Below are positions 29,261-37,206 of a stretch of 37,206 nucleotides of DNA, piece by piece. The DNA comes from Rhodocyclaceae bacterium (GTDB lineage: Bacteria > Pseudomonadota > Gammaproteobacteria > Burkholderiales > Rhodocyclaceae), in contig JAQTZQ010000018.1 of the NCBI GenBank assembly GCA_028687645.1, positions 1 through 37,206 on the forward strand, read 5' to 3'. Below the pieces are notes generated by a model. That model saw nothing but the letters and a program-made list of their open reading frames with translations. It had not been told where the DNA came from and made no database searches. The translations under genes and the position numbers were made by a program. Position 1 is the stretch's first letter. Each line of letters opens with the position of its first letter.

Positions 29261-30703
29261 GTGCCTTACCTGATTGCCGCCGCCAGCGGGGCTGTCGGCG
29301 TTCTGTGTTTTGCGCCTTTTGGCCTATTCTGGCTGGCACCGCTGATCTGGCTCGGCCTTTTTTACGGCTGGCTCAAGGCCTCGGGTCCCCGGCAAGCCTT
29401 GTTCATCGGCCTGAGTTTTGGGCTAGGCTTCTTCCTCACTGGGGTTTCCTGGGTTTATGTCAGCCTCTCGGTCTTCGGCGGCATGCCGTGGTGGTTGGCC
29501 GGGGTGGGAGCTTTCCTGTTTTGTGCGGTGATGGCCCTATTTCCCATGCTCGCCGGCTGGGCATTCAAACGCTGGCAACCGGCTGCTTTCTGGCAACAGG
29601 CACTGCTCTTTGCCGCCTTGATTACCACGGTCGACTGGCTAAGAAGCTGGATTTTTACCGGCTTCCCGTGGCTCGCCGTCGGCTATTCGCAAGCAACACC
29701 CAGCCCTCTGGCCGGTTTTGCACCTTTGCTCGGCGTGCACGGCCTGAGCCTGCTACTCGCTTTAAGCGCGGCATTACTCCTGCGCTGGCGCATCGGCCTG
29801 CCGTTTTTGGCTTTAATCAGCGCAGCCGGTTTGGGGCTTAGCCAGGTCGCGTGGACCACGCCGGTTGGCCAGCCAATCAGCGTCGCGCTGATTCAGGGCA
29901 ACGTGCCGCAGGAAATGAAATTCCGCCCGGAAGCCTTCATTCGCACGCTCGAACTTTATCGCTCGCTAATCGAAGAAAACCCGGCGCAGTTGATCGTTTT
30001 GCCAGAAACAGCGATCCCGGCCTTCTTTGATCAACTGCCACCAGATTACATTGACGCACTCAAATCAGCCGCGCAACGCCACGGCGGTGACATCATCCTC
30101 GGCACCCTGACCGGCAACGGCGAACATTACTTCAATAGCGCCATCAGCCTGGGGCAATCGCCCTTGCAGGTTTACAGCAAAAGCCATCTGGTACCCTTTG
30201 GCGAGATGATCCCGCCGGGGTTCTCGTGGTTCATGGACTTCGCCAGCATCCCCATGTCGTCCTTCTCGCGCGGGCCGGAAACGCAGCCCCCACTCGCCGT
30301 GGCCGGGCAAAGTGTTGCGGTCAACATCTGTTATGAGGATGTTTTTGGCGAAGAAATCATCCGTTCTCTGCCCGCTGCCGGCATCCTCGCCAACCTCTCC
30401 AACACCGCCTGGTTTGGCCGCTCGCTGGCACAACCACAACACCTGCAAATCGCCCAGATGCGCGCCGCCGAAACCGGCAGGCCGATGCTGCGCGCAACCA
30501 ATACCGGGATGACGGCGATCATCGGGGCGGATGGCAAGATTCAGGCCGTACTGGAGGCATTCACGACCGGTGTTTTGCGTGGTCAAGTCCAAGCTCACGA
30601 AGGTTCGACACCTTACGCAAGATTTGGCAACCGGCTGGCGCTGGGGTTGATGCTGCTACTTGGGGCACTTGGCCTGATGAACAAAAAAACGGGTAGAGTC
30701 TGA
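29261..30703 (+). CDS. lnt: Apolipoprotein N-acyltransferase
   Basis: A 480-residue inner-membrane enzyme that N-acylates the lipid-modified cysteine of lipoproteins. The best start is GTG 29261, 10 bases after the corC stop, which gives the family N-terminus (YLIAAASGAVGVLCFAPFG). The open frame extends far upstream but there overlaps corC. Several membrane helices fill residues 1-200. The nitrilase-type domain has the full catalytic triad Glu249 (LPETAIP), Lys307 (SKSHLVPFGE) and Cys357 (NICYEDVFG). A final membrane helix lies near the C-terminus. No Shine-Dalgarno is seen, so translation may be coupled to corC. Confidence 0.94.
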   Translation: MPYLIAAASGAVGVLCFAPFGLFWLAPLIWLGLFYGWLKASGPRQALFIGLSFGLGFFLTGVSWVYVSLSVFGGMPWWLAGVGAFLFCAVMALFPMLAGWAFKRWQPAAFWQQALLFAALITTVDWLRSWIFTGFPWLAVGYSQATPSPLAGFAPLLGVHGLSLLLALSAALLLRWRIGLPFLALISAAGLGLSQVAWTTPVGQPISVALIQGNVPQEMKFRPEAFIRTLELYRSLIEENPAQLIVLPETAIPAFFDQLPPDYIDALKSAAQRHGGDIILGTLTGNGEHYFNSAISLGQSPLQVYSKSHLVPFGEMIPPGFSWFMDFASIPMSSFSRGPETQPPLAVAGQSVAVNICYEDVFGEEIIRSLPAAGILANLSNTAWFGRSLAQPQHLQIAQMRAAETGRPMLRATNTGMTAIIGADGKIQAVLEAFTTGVLRGQVQAHEGSTPYARFGNRLALGLMLLLGALGLMNKKTGRV

Positions 30704-30744
30704 GTCCACCGCACTGTGGGGCAAGGGTAGCAAAATTTGCATGA

Positions 30745-30765
30745 TTTTCGCCGTTGACCGTAGAA
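30745..30765 (+). repeat. Dispersed GTTGACCG motif, copy 2
   Basis: This copy lies 42 bases after the lnt stop. It has TTTTCGCC followed by GTTGACCG and then TAGAA. Thirteen bases before the core it has TTTG at the same spacing as copy 1. The 175-base gap before the next gene holds nothing else that I recognise. Confidence 0.6.
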
Positions 30766-30878
30766 GAAGGAACTGGGCACTCAAGCTCTCTCCCCATGAG
30801 AAAACAAGCGCCTACTAATCGATTAATATGCGACAGCGACTCTGATGTGCTTACCACCAGACATCGGTTCTCCCTGAT

Positions 30879-32336
30879 TTGTTTAGCCGAGTCCTGCACA
30901 AAAACTTGAAGCCATCCTCAATCTTCCTCATTTCACTGCTCAGTCTATTGGGTGTATTCCAACTGGGCTCTCTGTCTGCTGTGCGTGCAGGCGAGCAGCT
31001 TGCGCCAACTATCGAGTTTTCTACCGCAGAGAAGGCCTACATCGAGAAAACTGGCGGCATCCGTATGTGTGTCGATCCCGACTGGGCGCCGTTCGAGCGA
31101 ATCAATGAAAAGGGTCAGCATGAGGGGATTTCCGCAGATCTGATCCAACTCGTGGCGCAACGGGTTGGCCTGAAAATCACCCTTTACCCGGTCAAAAACT
31201 GGGATGAAAGTCTGGCTGCCTCGAAAGCGGGGCATTGCGAGATAATGAGTTTTCTTAACCAGACGCCAGCGCGGGATCAGTGGCTGATATTCACCGCACC
31301 TATGTTCTACGACCCCAACATCATTATCACCCGCGAAGAACACCCCTACATTGGCGACATCCGTGGCTTGCACGGCGAGACTGTTGCCCTGCCTCGCGGA
31401 ACCATGGTTGAAGAGCGGATTCGCAAGACTTACCCAAACCTGAATGTCATCCCGACCGGCAGCGAGCCCGAATCAGTCGCACTGGTCTCGGAGCGTAAGG
31501 CAGACATGACAATTCGTTCGCTCATTGTCGCCGCGTATGCGATCAAGAAGGAAGGTCTTTTCAACCTGAAGATTTCAGGACAAATTCCTGAATTCACAAA
31601 CGAACTGCGAATCGGTGTCCTCAAAGAAGAAGTTCTCCTGCGCGACATCCTCGACAAGGGCGTGAAAACGCTCAGCGCACAGGAACGCGAGGCCGTTTCC
31701 AACCGGCATGTATCAATCAAGGTTGAGCAGGGTGTCGATTACAGCTTGGCAGCAAAAGTGCTCGCCGGAGCTCTTCTTGTTTTACTGATCGCGACCTACT
31801 GGAACCGGAAGTTGAGCCGATTGAACAAGGAACTTAAGCGTCTTTCGGTCACTGACAAACTGACAGGCTTGTTCAACCGCCTGAAAATTGACATTGCGCT
31901 TGAAAGCGAGATCGCGCGCACCCAGCGTTTTGGCCAGCCATTCAGCCTGATCATTCTCGATATCGACCATTTTAAAAACGTTAATGACACCTTCGGCCAC
32001 CAGGCTGGAGATCAAGCTTTGATCGCTGTTGCCTCGATTCTCACTAAAAATACGCGCGAAGTTGACATCGTCGGACGTTGGGGTGGTGAAGAATTTATTG
32101 TGATTTGCCCACAAACGGATGAGGCTGGAATCCTCAATCTGGCTGAAGGGCTGCGGCAAAAGGTTGAGGCTTACGATTTTCCGGTGGCCGGAAAAAAAAC
32201 GGCGAGTTTTGGTGTCTCCACCTACTGCAACGGCGATCAACCCCGGGAAATTCTTCAGCGCGCTGACGAAGCACTCTATGTCGCCAAAAACAACGGTCGC
32301 AATCGGGTGGAAGTACTGCAACGCAAGCTTCAATGA
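30879..32336 (+). CDS. Diguanylate cyclase with periplasmic SBP_bac_3 sensor domain
   Basis: A 485-residue membrane diguanylate cyclase. After a signal sequence (about 13-37) a family 3 solute-binding domain runs to about 290 (GIRMCVDPDWAPFERINEKG; CEIMSFLNQTPARDQWLIFTAP). A membrane helix lies at about 294-313. The GGDEF domain has active-site GGEEF at 402-406 and an intact inhibition site REVD five residues upstream. It should make c-di-GMP in response to an amino-acid-like ligand. No ATG or GTG start exists after the in-frame stop at 30843. TTG 30879 is the longest option and TTG 30906 an alternative; neither has a clear ribosome site. The stop overlaps the porin start (ATGA). Confidence 0.88.
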   Translation: MFSRVLHKNLKPSSIFLISLLSLLGVFQLGSLSAVRAGEQLAPTIEFSTAEKAYIEKTGGIRMCVDPDWAPFERINEKGQHEGISADLIQLVAQRVGLKITLYPVKNWDESLAASKAGHCEIMSFLNQTPARDQWLIFTAPMFYDPNIIITREEHPYIGDIRGLHGETVALPRGTMVEERIRKTYPNLNVIPTGSEPESVALVSERKADMTIRSLIVAAYAIKKEGLFNLKISGQIPEFTNELRIGVLKEEVLLRDILDKGVKTLSAQEREAVSNRHVSIKVEQGVDYSLAAKVLAGALLVLLIATYWNRKLSRLNKELKRLSVTDKLTGLFNRLKIDIALESEIARTQRFGQPFSLIILDIDHFKNVNDTFGHQAGDQALIAVASILTKNTREVDIVGRWGGEEFIVICPQTDEAGILNLAEGLRQKVEAYDFPVAGKKTASFGVSTYCNGDQPREILQRADEALYVAKNNGRNRVEVLQRKLQ

Positions 32337-33661
32337 GGCACATTTGGCAAAAGGCTTTTTTGTTTGTCGCCGCATCTGGTGCGTTATCGCCAGCGTATGG
32401 GAGCGACGTGGTAGCCAGTGGCGATTCAAATACAGGCCACATTTTTGGCTATATCAAAGCGATGTATGTCGCTGATGACAAAAAAGGGGGGCGACCAAAC
32501 CAGAGTACACCTGGCTTTGGTGGCAAGCTCGGGGGTGAAACCTCAGAATACGCGGGTTTCAAGCTAAAAGGCGCTTGGTATGTCACAACCGATCTCGGTT
32601 TGCGCCACGAAGACCCGAGAAAAACTGATGCTTACATGTTTGATCTGGACAAAACACCGTATTCCCTGCTCGGTGAAATGCAGCTCAGCGGAAAACTCGG
32701 CAAAACTGAACTGATCTTCGGGCGCCAAGAATTTTTATCACCGATCATCAATACCTACGAATACCGGATTATCCCGAATCTTTTTGAAGCCTACACACTG
32801 ATCAATCGCGATATTCCTGAAACGACTTTAACACTGGCCTACGTCGCCAAAATGTCGGGGCTTGATGGATTAGTCACTTTTTCAGAATTTCGCAGCATGT
32901 CACAACAGACATACACCTCGCTGCAAGTAGCGCCAGATGGCTCGCTGGACAATCAAGGCGGCGAGACAGTGGATATCTCAAAGATTGTCGGCCATCGAGG
33001 CGTTTTGGCTACCGGTATTGAATTTGGCAAGAATCCTCAGCTTCGGCTGTGGAATTACTTTAGTGCTGACACACTCAACACGGTGTATTTTGATGCCCGA
33101 TTGAAGGCCCGACTCAACCAGGATTTTTCTTCGACAATTGAAGGCCAGGCCTATCGGGTTTTTGCGCTAGGCGGCTTTAGGGACTATCTGGCCCAGCGCG
33201 GCTTGAATGCGAGCTATGGCCTTTTGGGTGTCAAAGGTACGCTGGCGCATCAACCGAGCGGTATCAGCATCGGCCTCGCGCTCAACCACTTTACCGGCAA
33301 CAAGAATACTGTCACTGCTTTTGGAAACTGGGGTGGCTACCCTGAATTTGTCACCATGCCCTATCTGTACGCCGAGAGTAAGGGCGCCTCGGCGATTGTC
33401 GGCAGTTACTTGTCAAGGGCAACCATCCTCTTCGACCTTGGCGTCTTTGGTTTCTCAGAGCAAAGTGTTCTCTTGGGCCATGCCCATATCAATATTGACG
33501 AAAGCATCCAGTCTGATAGCGATATCAAGGTAAACACCTTGCTTTACCGTGCTCAGATATCGTCCAAATTATCAGCTCGTGTGGCCATCGATGCCAGGCA
33601 CTCAAAAAATTTGCGCTACGACAACGAGTTTATCGCGCTCGCCTTACGCTACGATTTTTGA
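32333..33661 (+). CDS. Outer membrane porin, OprD-like
   Basis: A 442-residue exported barrel protein. The signal peptide is about residues 1-23 (KAFLFVAASGALSPAYG). The mature sequence alternates in beta-strand fashion, with long strands such as HIFGYIKAMYVADD, LLGEMQLSGKLGKTELIFGRQ and a terminal strand FIALALRYDF ending in Phe. The N-terminal pattern (GYIKAMY, then ETSEYAGFKLKGAWYVT and the GRQ motif) resembles the OprD/OprD-like specific porins. The start overlaps the diguanylate cyclase stop, so the two products are made together. The porin could admit the ligand sensed by the cyclase. The substrate is unknown. Confidence 0.78.
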   Translation: MRHIWQKAFLFVAASGALSPAYGSDVVASGDSNTGHIFGYIKAMYVADDKKGGRPNQSTPGFGGKLGGETSEYAGFKLKGAWYVTTDLGLRHEDPRKTDAYMFDLDKTPYSLLGEMQLSGKLGKTELIFGRQEFLSPIINTYEYRIIPNLFEAYTLINRDIPETTLTLAYVAKMSGLDGLVTFSEFRSMSQQTYTSLQVAPDGSLDNQGGETVDISKIVGHRGVLATGIEFGKNPQLRLWNYFSADTLNTVYFDARLKARLNQDFSSTIEGQAYRVFALGGFRDYLAQRGLNASYGLLGVKGTLAHQPSGISIGLALNHFTGNKNTVTAFGNWGGYPEFVTMPYLYAESKGASAIVGSYLSRATILFDLGVFGFSEQSVLLGHAHINIDESIQSDSDIKVNTLLYRAQISSKLSARVAIDARHSKNLRYDNEFIALALRYDF

Positions 33662-33726
33662 AGTGCCGGGCTTAAACCAGCACATCGGGATGTCTGCTCG
33701 GTGAAACATTTCCAAATTTCACCCCA

Positions 33727-33747
33727 TTCTCCCGGTTGACCGCAAGA
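33727..33747 (+). repeat. Dispersed GTTGACCG motif, copy 3
   Basis: This copy is 66 bases after the porin stop, in a 234-base space facing the mscL 3' end. It reads TTCTCCCG and then GTTGACCGCAAGA, matching copy 1 at 18 of 21 positions. No other feature is clear in this gap. Confidence 0.6.
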
Positions 33748-33895
33748 CTTCGAAATCAGCGGTCACCAAACCCACAATCAGCTTCGATGAGCCAGCCACC
33801 ACGCCAAACCCTGTGCATTCAGCAGAGACATAGCCGCTGAATGACGCTCATCAGACGATCAATCTAGGCGGCATTTCGATAGCTGGCAATGGCAC

Positions 33896-34324
33896 TTATT
33901 TCTTCAATGAATCACGGATTTCGCGCAGCAAGACCACATCCTCCGGCGTCGCCGGGGCTTCTGGCTCAGGTGCCGGGGCTTCAGGTTTGCGCAGGCGGTT
34001 CATTTGCTTGACCATCATGAAGATAATGAAAGCCAAAATGATGAAATTAACCAGAATGGTCAGGAAGTTTCCGTAGGCAAAAACACCAATGCCGGCCTTT
34101 TTGAGATCAGCGAGGGTCGTCAAGTTATTCGGATTATTACCCAGCACAACGAACAGGTTGGAGAAATCCAAATTCCCAACCAAGCGCCCAATCAGCGGCA
34201 TGATCAGGTCACCGACGATGGAATCAACAATTTTGCCGAAAGCCCCACCGATGATGACACCAACGGCCAGATCCATCGCGTTGCCCTTGACGGCAAATTC
34301 CTTAAACTCATCAAGCATGCTCAT
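33896..34324 (-). CDS. mscL: Large-conductance mechanosensitive channel
   Basis: A 142-residue MscL that opens under membrane tension to release solutes during osmotic downshock. The start [23 protein letters not shown] is typical and is preceded by AGGGA. TM1 ([17 protein letters not shown]) and TM2 ([19 protein letters not shown]) are clear, with a periplasmic loop between them. A proline/alanine/glutamate-rich linker ([17 protein letters not shown]) and the C-terminal helix LLREIRDSL complete the protein. Confidence 0.96.
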   Translation of the reverse strand: MSMLDEFKEFAVKGNAMDLAVGVIIGGAFGKIVDSIVGDLIMPLIGRLVGNLDFSNLFVVLGNNPNNLTTLADLKKAGIGVFAYGNFLTILVNFIILAFIIFMMVKQMNRLRKPEAPAPEPEAPATPEDVVLLREIRDSLKK

Positions 34325-34401
34325 AATTTTTCCCTGTAATGTATTGGAGTGCCCAAATCATCAATGACTCGGCGCTTAGCGTCAAGCCGCGCCAACTAAA
34401 T

Positions 34402-35571
34402 TCAAGACGGCTTTACAAAAGCCTTACGCAAACGCGCCGCCGCCGCAATCAGTGTTTCTTCCTTCTTGGCGAAACAGAAGCGCACCACCCGGTCATCACG
34501 GCCATCGGCATAAAAAACAGAGACGGGAATCACCGCAACGCCGACTTCTCGCGTCATCCACTCGGCAAAGACGCGGTCGGGCAAGTCGGAAATTACCCGG
34601 TAACTGGCCAACTGAAAATAGGTGCCGCGACAGGGCAACAGCTCAAACGGCGTTTCTACCATCAACTTACGGAAGAAATCGCGCTTTTCTTCGTAAAACG
34701 CAGCCAGCCCTAAATGCCGGGTAGCGTCCTGCATGTACTCGGCCAAAGCCAGTTGTGATGGCGTGTGCACGGTAAACACGTTGAACTGATGCACCTTGCG
34801 AAACTCAGCCATCAGCGCCGCCGGGCCAACCACGTAGCCGATTTTCCAACCAGTGATGTGATAGGTCTTGCCGAAGCTGGAAACGACAATGCTGCGCTCG
34901 GCCAACTCGGCATGCCCGCAGACGCTAGCGTGGCGCTCGCCGTCAAAGACGATGTGCTCGTAGACTTCATCAGAAAGCACAACGATATTCGTCCCGCGCA
35001 CCAATTCGGCCAGTTTTTCCAGGTCGACCGCAGTGAGCAGACTGCCGGTCGGATTGTGTGGCGAATTGATGATGATCATCCGCGTTTTTGGCGTGACCAG
35101 GCGCGCCACCTGCACCCAGTCCGGCGCGTAGTCGGGGAATTTCAGCTGGGCAAAAACCGCTGTACCGCCGACAGTTTCAATCGCTGGCACATAGGAGTCA
35201 TAGACCGGCTCAAAGACAATCACCTCGTCGCCCGGTCGGACAAAGGCCGCAATCGCTGTAAAAATCGCCTGCGTCGCCCCGGCGGTAACCGTCACCTCGG
35301 ACTCGGCATCAAAATGTGCCCCGTAGAGCGCCGCCACCTTATCGACAATCGCCTGACGCAACTCGGGCACCCCGGCCATCGGTGGATACTGATTTCGCCC
35401 CGTGCGCATATGGCGATGAACCGCATCAAACAAGACCGGCTCGGCCTGAAAATCCGGGAAGCCCTGCGACAGGTTAACCGCGCCGCATTCGGCTGCCATG
35501 CGCGACATGACGGTGAAAATGGTAGTGCCCATTTGGGGAAAACGGGAGTCGATCTGAATGGGTGTTTGCAT
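34402..35571 (-). CDS. PLP-dependent aminotransferase, YbdL/methionine aminotransferase type
   Basis: A 389-residue class I/II aminotransferase. ATG at 35571 gives MQTPIQIDSRFPQMGTTIF; the frame stays open to a TTG 18 bases upstream. Family features are VNLSQGFPDF, NQYPPMAGVPELR, the cofactor-binding TAGATQAIF and INSPHNPTG, the aspartate in VVLSDEVYEH, and the Schiff-base lysine in SSFGKTYHITGWKIGY. The GFPDF and NQY pattern fits YbdL and kynurenine-type enzymes, which prefer methionine and aromatic amino acids. The start codon directly abuts repeat copy 4. It lies downstream of a methyltransferase and a trans-sulfuration enzyme on the same strand. Confidence 0.88.
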   Translation of the reverse strand: MQTPIQIDSRFPQMGTTIFTVMSRMAAECGAVNLSQGFPDFQAEPVLFDAVHRHMRTGRNQYPPMAGVPELRQAIVDKVAALYGAHFDAESEVTVTAGATQAIFTAIAAFVRPGDEVIVFEPVYDSYVPAIETVGGTAVFAQLKFPDYAPDWVQVARLVTPKTRMIIINSPHNPTGSLLTAVDLEKLAELVRGTNIVVLSDEVYEHIVFDGERHASVCGHAELAERSIVVSSFGKTYHITGWKIGYVVGPAALMAEFRKVHQFNVFTVHTPSQLALAEYMQDATRHLGLAAFYEEKRDFFRKLMVETPFELLPCRGTYFQLASYRVISDLPDRVFAEWMTREVGVAVIPVSVFYADGRDDRVVRFCFAKKEETLIAAAARLRKAFVKPS

Positions 35572-35591
35572 CTTGCGGTCAACCGTCAAAA
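35571..35591 (-). repeat. Dispersed GTTGACCG motif, copy 4
   Basis: On the minus strand this reads TTTTGACG and then GTTGACCGCAAGA, and the final A is the first base of the aminotransferase ATG. Similarity to copy 1 continues upstream (TGATTT, GGCCT). It matches copy 1 at 18 of 21 core positions. Confidence 0.65.
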
Positions 35592-35633
35592 GAAGGCCAA
35601 ATCATGCGCCAAGCCAGGCCGACCGACAAGTCT

Positions 35634-36209
35634 TCAACGCTGGCCGAGCAGGCCGAAGTGATAAGGGCAACTGGCTTGCAGATCAACGCTTTGGATGGCT
35701 TTGAAGCCGGCTTCCTGCATCCACGCCCGGCATTGTTCCGCTGTCGGTCGGATCTCCAGCGATGGGCCGCGAGGCGTAGCAATGTCGCTGCGCCAGTGGA
35801 TCACCGAGAGCACACCGCCGGTGCCAAGCACGCGATGGGCTTCACGCAGCAAGACTACGGGGTTCTCCAGATGCAACAGGTTGAAAATCATCGCATGGCC
35901 TTGCGAAGCGGTTTTCAGCCCGGTGCCATCGACAACAACATCGCGGACTTCAGGCCGGATATTCTCATGTTGCTCGACATCCGCTTTTTGCCGTACTACC
36001 TCGACCATCTCCGGTTCGATGTCGAGGGCCGTGACAACACCCCGAGTTCGCCGAGCGGCCGGCAGGGTAAAAGTGCCAAAGCCGCAGCCAAACTCAACGA
36101 TGTCGCCGTACGATCCACCCACTATCAGCAGTTGCTCAAGCGCCGCTTCCGGGTCGAAAAAAGTGGTCCAAAAGGCCTCATCCGGCATGCCACTTTCACG
36201 GCCTTTCAT
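35634..36209 (-). CDS. Class I SAM-dependent methyltransferase
   Basis: A 191-residue protein with a Rossmann-type SAM-binding fold. Motif I is IVEFGCGFGTF (about residues 37-47), followed by VVTALDIEPEMVEVV (acidic residue after strand 2) and LREAHRVLGTGGVLSVIHWR (post-motif strand). The substrate is unknown; the pattern is that of general small-molecule methyltransferases. A GGAG site lies eight bases before the ATG. It begins 31 bases after the stop of the trans-sulfuration gene and likely shares its transcript. Confidence 0.85.
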   Translation of the reverse strand: MKGRESGMPDEAFWTTFFDPEAALEQLLIVGGSYGDIVEFGCGFGTFTLPAARRTRGVVTALDIEPEMVEVVRQKADVEQHENIRPEVRDVVVDGTGLKTASQGHAMIFNLLHLENPVVLLREAHRVLGTGGVLSVIHWRSDIATPRGPSLEIRPTAEQCRAWMQEAGFKAIQSVDLQASCPYHFGLLGQR

Positions 36210-36240
36210 GCTTTTTCTCCAACCTTGCCTGAGACCTCGC

Positions 36241-37206
36241 TCATCCCAGCGCCTGCTCCAGATCGGCGATCAGGTCAGCCGCATCTTCAAGGCCGACGGA
36301 CAAACGCAGCATGGCATCCGAGATACCGCGTCGTTGGCGTTCTTCCGCCGTCAATCCGTGATGCGTGGTCGTGCACGGTTGTGTCACCAAACTTTCGGCA
36401 CCGCCCAGGCTTGGCGCCAAGGCAAATAGACGCAGACGATCGGCGACGCGAGTGGCATCTTCGCCCGTGCCCTTGATATCGATGCTGACCATGCCACCGA
36501 AGCCATGCATCTGTTCACAGGCCAGGGCATGACCGGGAAACGCCGGCAGCCCCGGATAATAGACACGGGCGATCTTCGAGTGCTTGAGCATGGCTTCCGC
36601 CACGGTCTGCGCCGTTGCGTTTTGTTGCTGCACACGGACAACTAAAGTGCGCAGACTGCGCGAAAGCAGCGAAGCCGTTTCCGGCGCGATCATCGAACCC
36701 AGATTCTTGCGCCAGTTCCAGACCGGCATCAGGTCGGCCTTGCTGCCCATCAGCGTGCCGGCGGTCAAATCACTGTGGCCGCCGAGATACTTGGTGGCGC
36801 TATGCACGACGAAATCCGCACCAAGTTCGAGCGGGCGCTGATTAACCGGCGAAGCGAAGGTGTTGTCCACCGCCACCTTGGCGCCATGAGCATGGGCAAT
36901 CGCGGCGATGGCGCGGATGTCGAGCAGTTCCAGCGTCGGGTTCGTTGGCGTCTCGAAGAAAACCAGTTTGGCTCCCGCCGCCAGCAAAGCCTCCAATTGA
37001 TCAATCTCGCTACCGAGAATCAAATGGGTCTTGATGCCAAGCAGCGGCAACTGGCTGGCCAGCAGTTCCAGCGTCCCGCCGTAGGCATCGCCGATACAAA
37101 CGATGCCTTCGCGGCCATGCGTCAGGAACAGCGCTGTTTCCGCCGCCATCCCGGAACAGAAGGCCCAGGCCATTTCGGCATTTTCCAATCCTGCCAGCGT
37201 TTCCTC
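36241..37206 (-). CDS. Trans-sulfuration family PLP enzyme (cystathionine gamma-synthase/lyase or O-succinylhomoserine sulfhydrylase), 5' end missing
   Basis: The minus-strand frame enters at the window edge and ends with TGA at 36241, so the N-terminus is missing. The visible 322 residues carry the Cys/Met-metabolism family features: FCSGMAAE, GDAYGGTLELL, FFETPTNPTLELLDI, VDNTFASPVNQRPLELGADFV, the PLP lysine in HSATKYLGGHSD, and SLGGAESLVTQPCTTTHHGL near the end. The exact reaction cannot be fixed from these motifs. The neighbouring aminotransferase and methyltransferase fit a sulfur amino acid setting. Confidence 0.9.
   Translation of the reverse strand, partial: EETLAGLENAEMAWAFCSGMAAETALFLTHGREGIVCIGDAYGGTLELLASQLPLLGIKTHLILGSEIDQLEALLAAGAKLVFFETPTNPTLELLDIRAIAAIAHAHGAKVAVDNTFASPVNQRPLELGADFVVHSATKYLGGHSDLTAGTLMGSKADLMPVWNWRKNLGSMIAPETASLLSRSLRTLVVRVQQQNATAQTVAEAMLKHSKIARVYYPGLPAFPGHALACEQMHGFGGMVSIDIKGTGEDATRVADRLRLFALAPSLGGAESLVTQPCTTTHHGLTAEERQRRGISDAMLRLSVGLEDAADLIADLEQALG

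Overview
This window is chromosomal DNA from a Gram-negative bacterium, most likely a betaproteobacterium of the Rhodocyclales (Dechloromonas/Azonexus-like). The evidence is the LptE/LolA-type outer-membrane biogenesis genes, the order miaB-phoH-ybeY-corC-lnt, the rpsU-yqeY-dnaG-rpoD block, a moderately high G+C content, and the abundance of c-di-GMP and two-component genes. The genus assignment is inferred from gene order and protein style; no search was run. There are no insertion sequences, prophage genes or CRISPR arrays. Almost all of the DNA is coding.

Layout. 1-1593: end of leuS, lptE, holA. 1621-7830: a tightly coupled signalling cluster of TonB-dependent receptor, YfiR-like periplasmic protein, hybrid histidine kinase with a YfiN-like input region, and a receiver-GGDEF response regulator. 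7827-8075: a small cysteine-rich protein on the minus strand. 8189-12049: proA, gcdH, ogt, xerD. 12120-13796: a small coiled-coil protein, ybaK, folB (minus), plsY. 13820-16575: a PhnD-like binding protein coupled to a second hybrid kinase. 16661-18969: a 30-codon leader ORF and katG. 19034-20068: tsaD (minus). 20218-24924: rpsU, terminator, yqeY, hairpin, dnaG, rpoD, and a CAU tRNA that looks like tRNA-Ile2. 25172-25248: elongator tRNA-Met on the minus strand with its own promoter and terminator. 25320-30703: small exported protein, miaB, phoH, ybeY, corC, lnt. 30879-33661: an SBP-GGDEF diguanylate cyclase coupled to a porin. 33896-37206 (minus): mscL, a YbdL-type aminotransferase, a SAM methyltransferase, and a truncated trans-sulfuration enzyme.

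How the genes work together. Housekeeping blocks (replication and transcription initiation, tRNA and rRNA maturation, lipoprotein acylation, chromosome dimer resolution) alternate with three independent periplasmic-sensing modules. Each module pairs a periplasmic or outer-membrane binding component with a kinase or diguanylate cyclase by overlapping start and stop codons. The most interesting is 1621-7830. There the YfiR/YfiN scheme known for direct control of a diguanylate cyclase seems to be rebuilt as a phosphorelay, with the GGDEF output moved to a separate response regulator.

A short dispersed motif centred on GTTGACCG(CAAGA) occurs in five intergenic spaces. No copy with the flanking consensus was found inside a gene. 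It is the clearest non-coding structure that the gene annotation does not explain.
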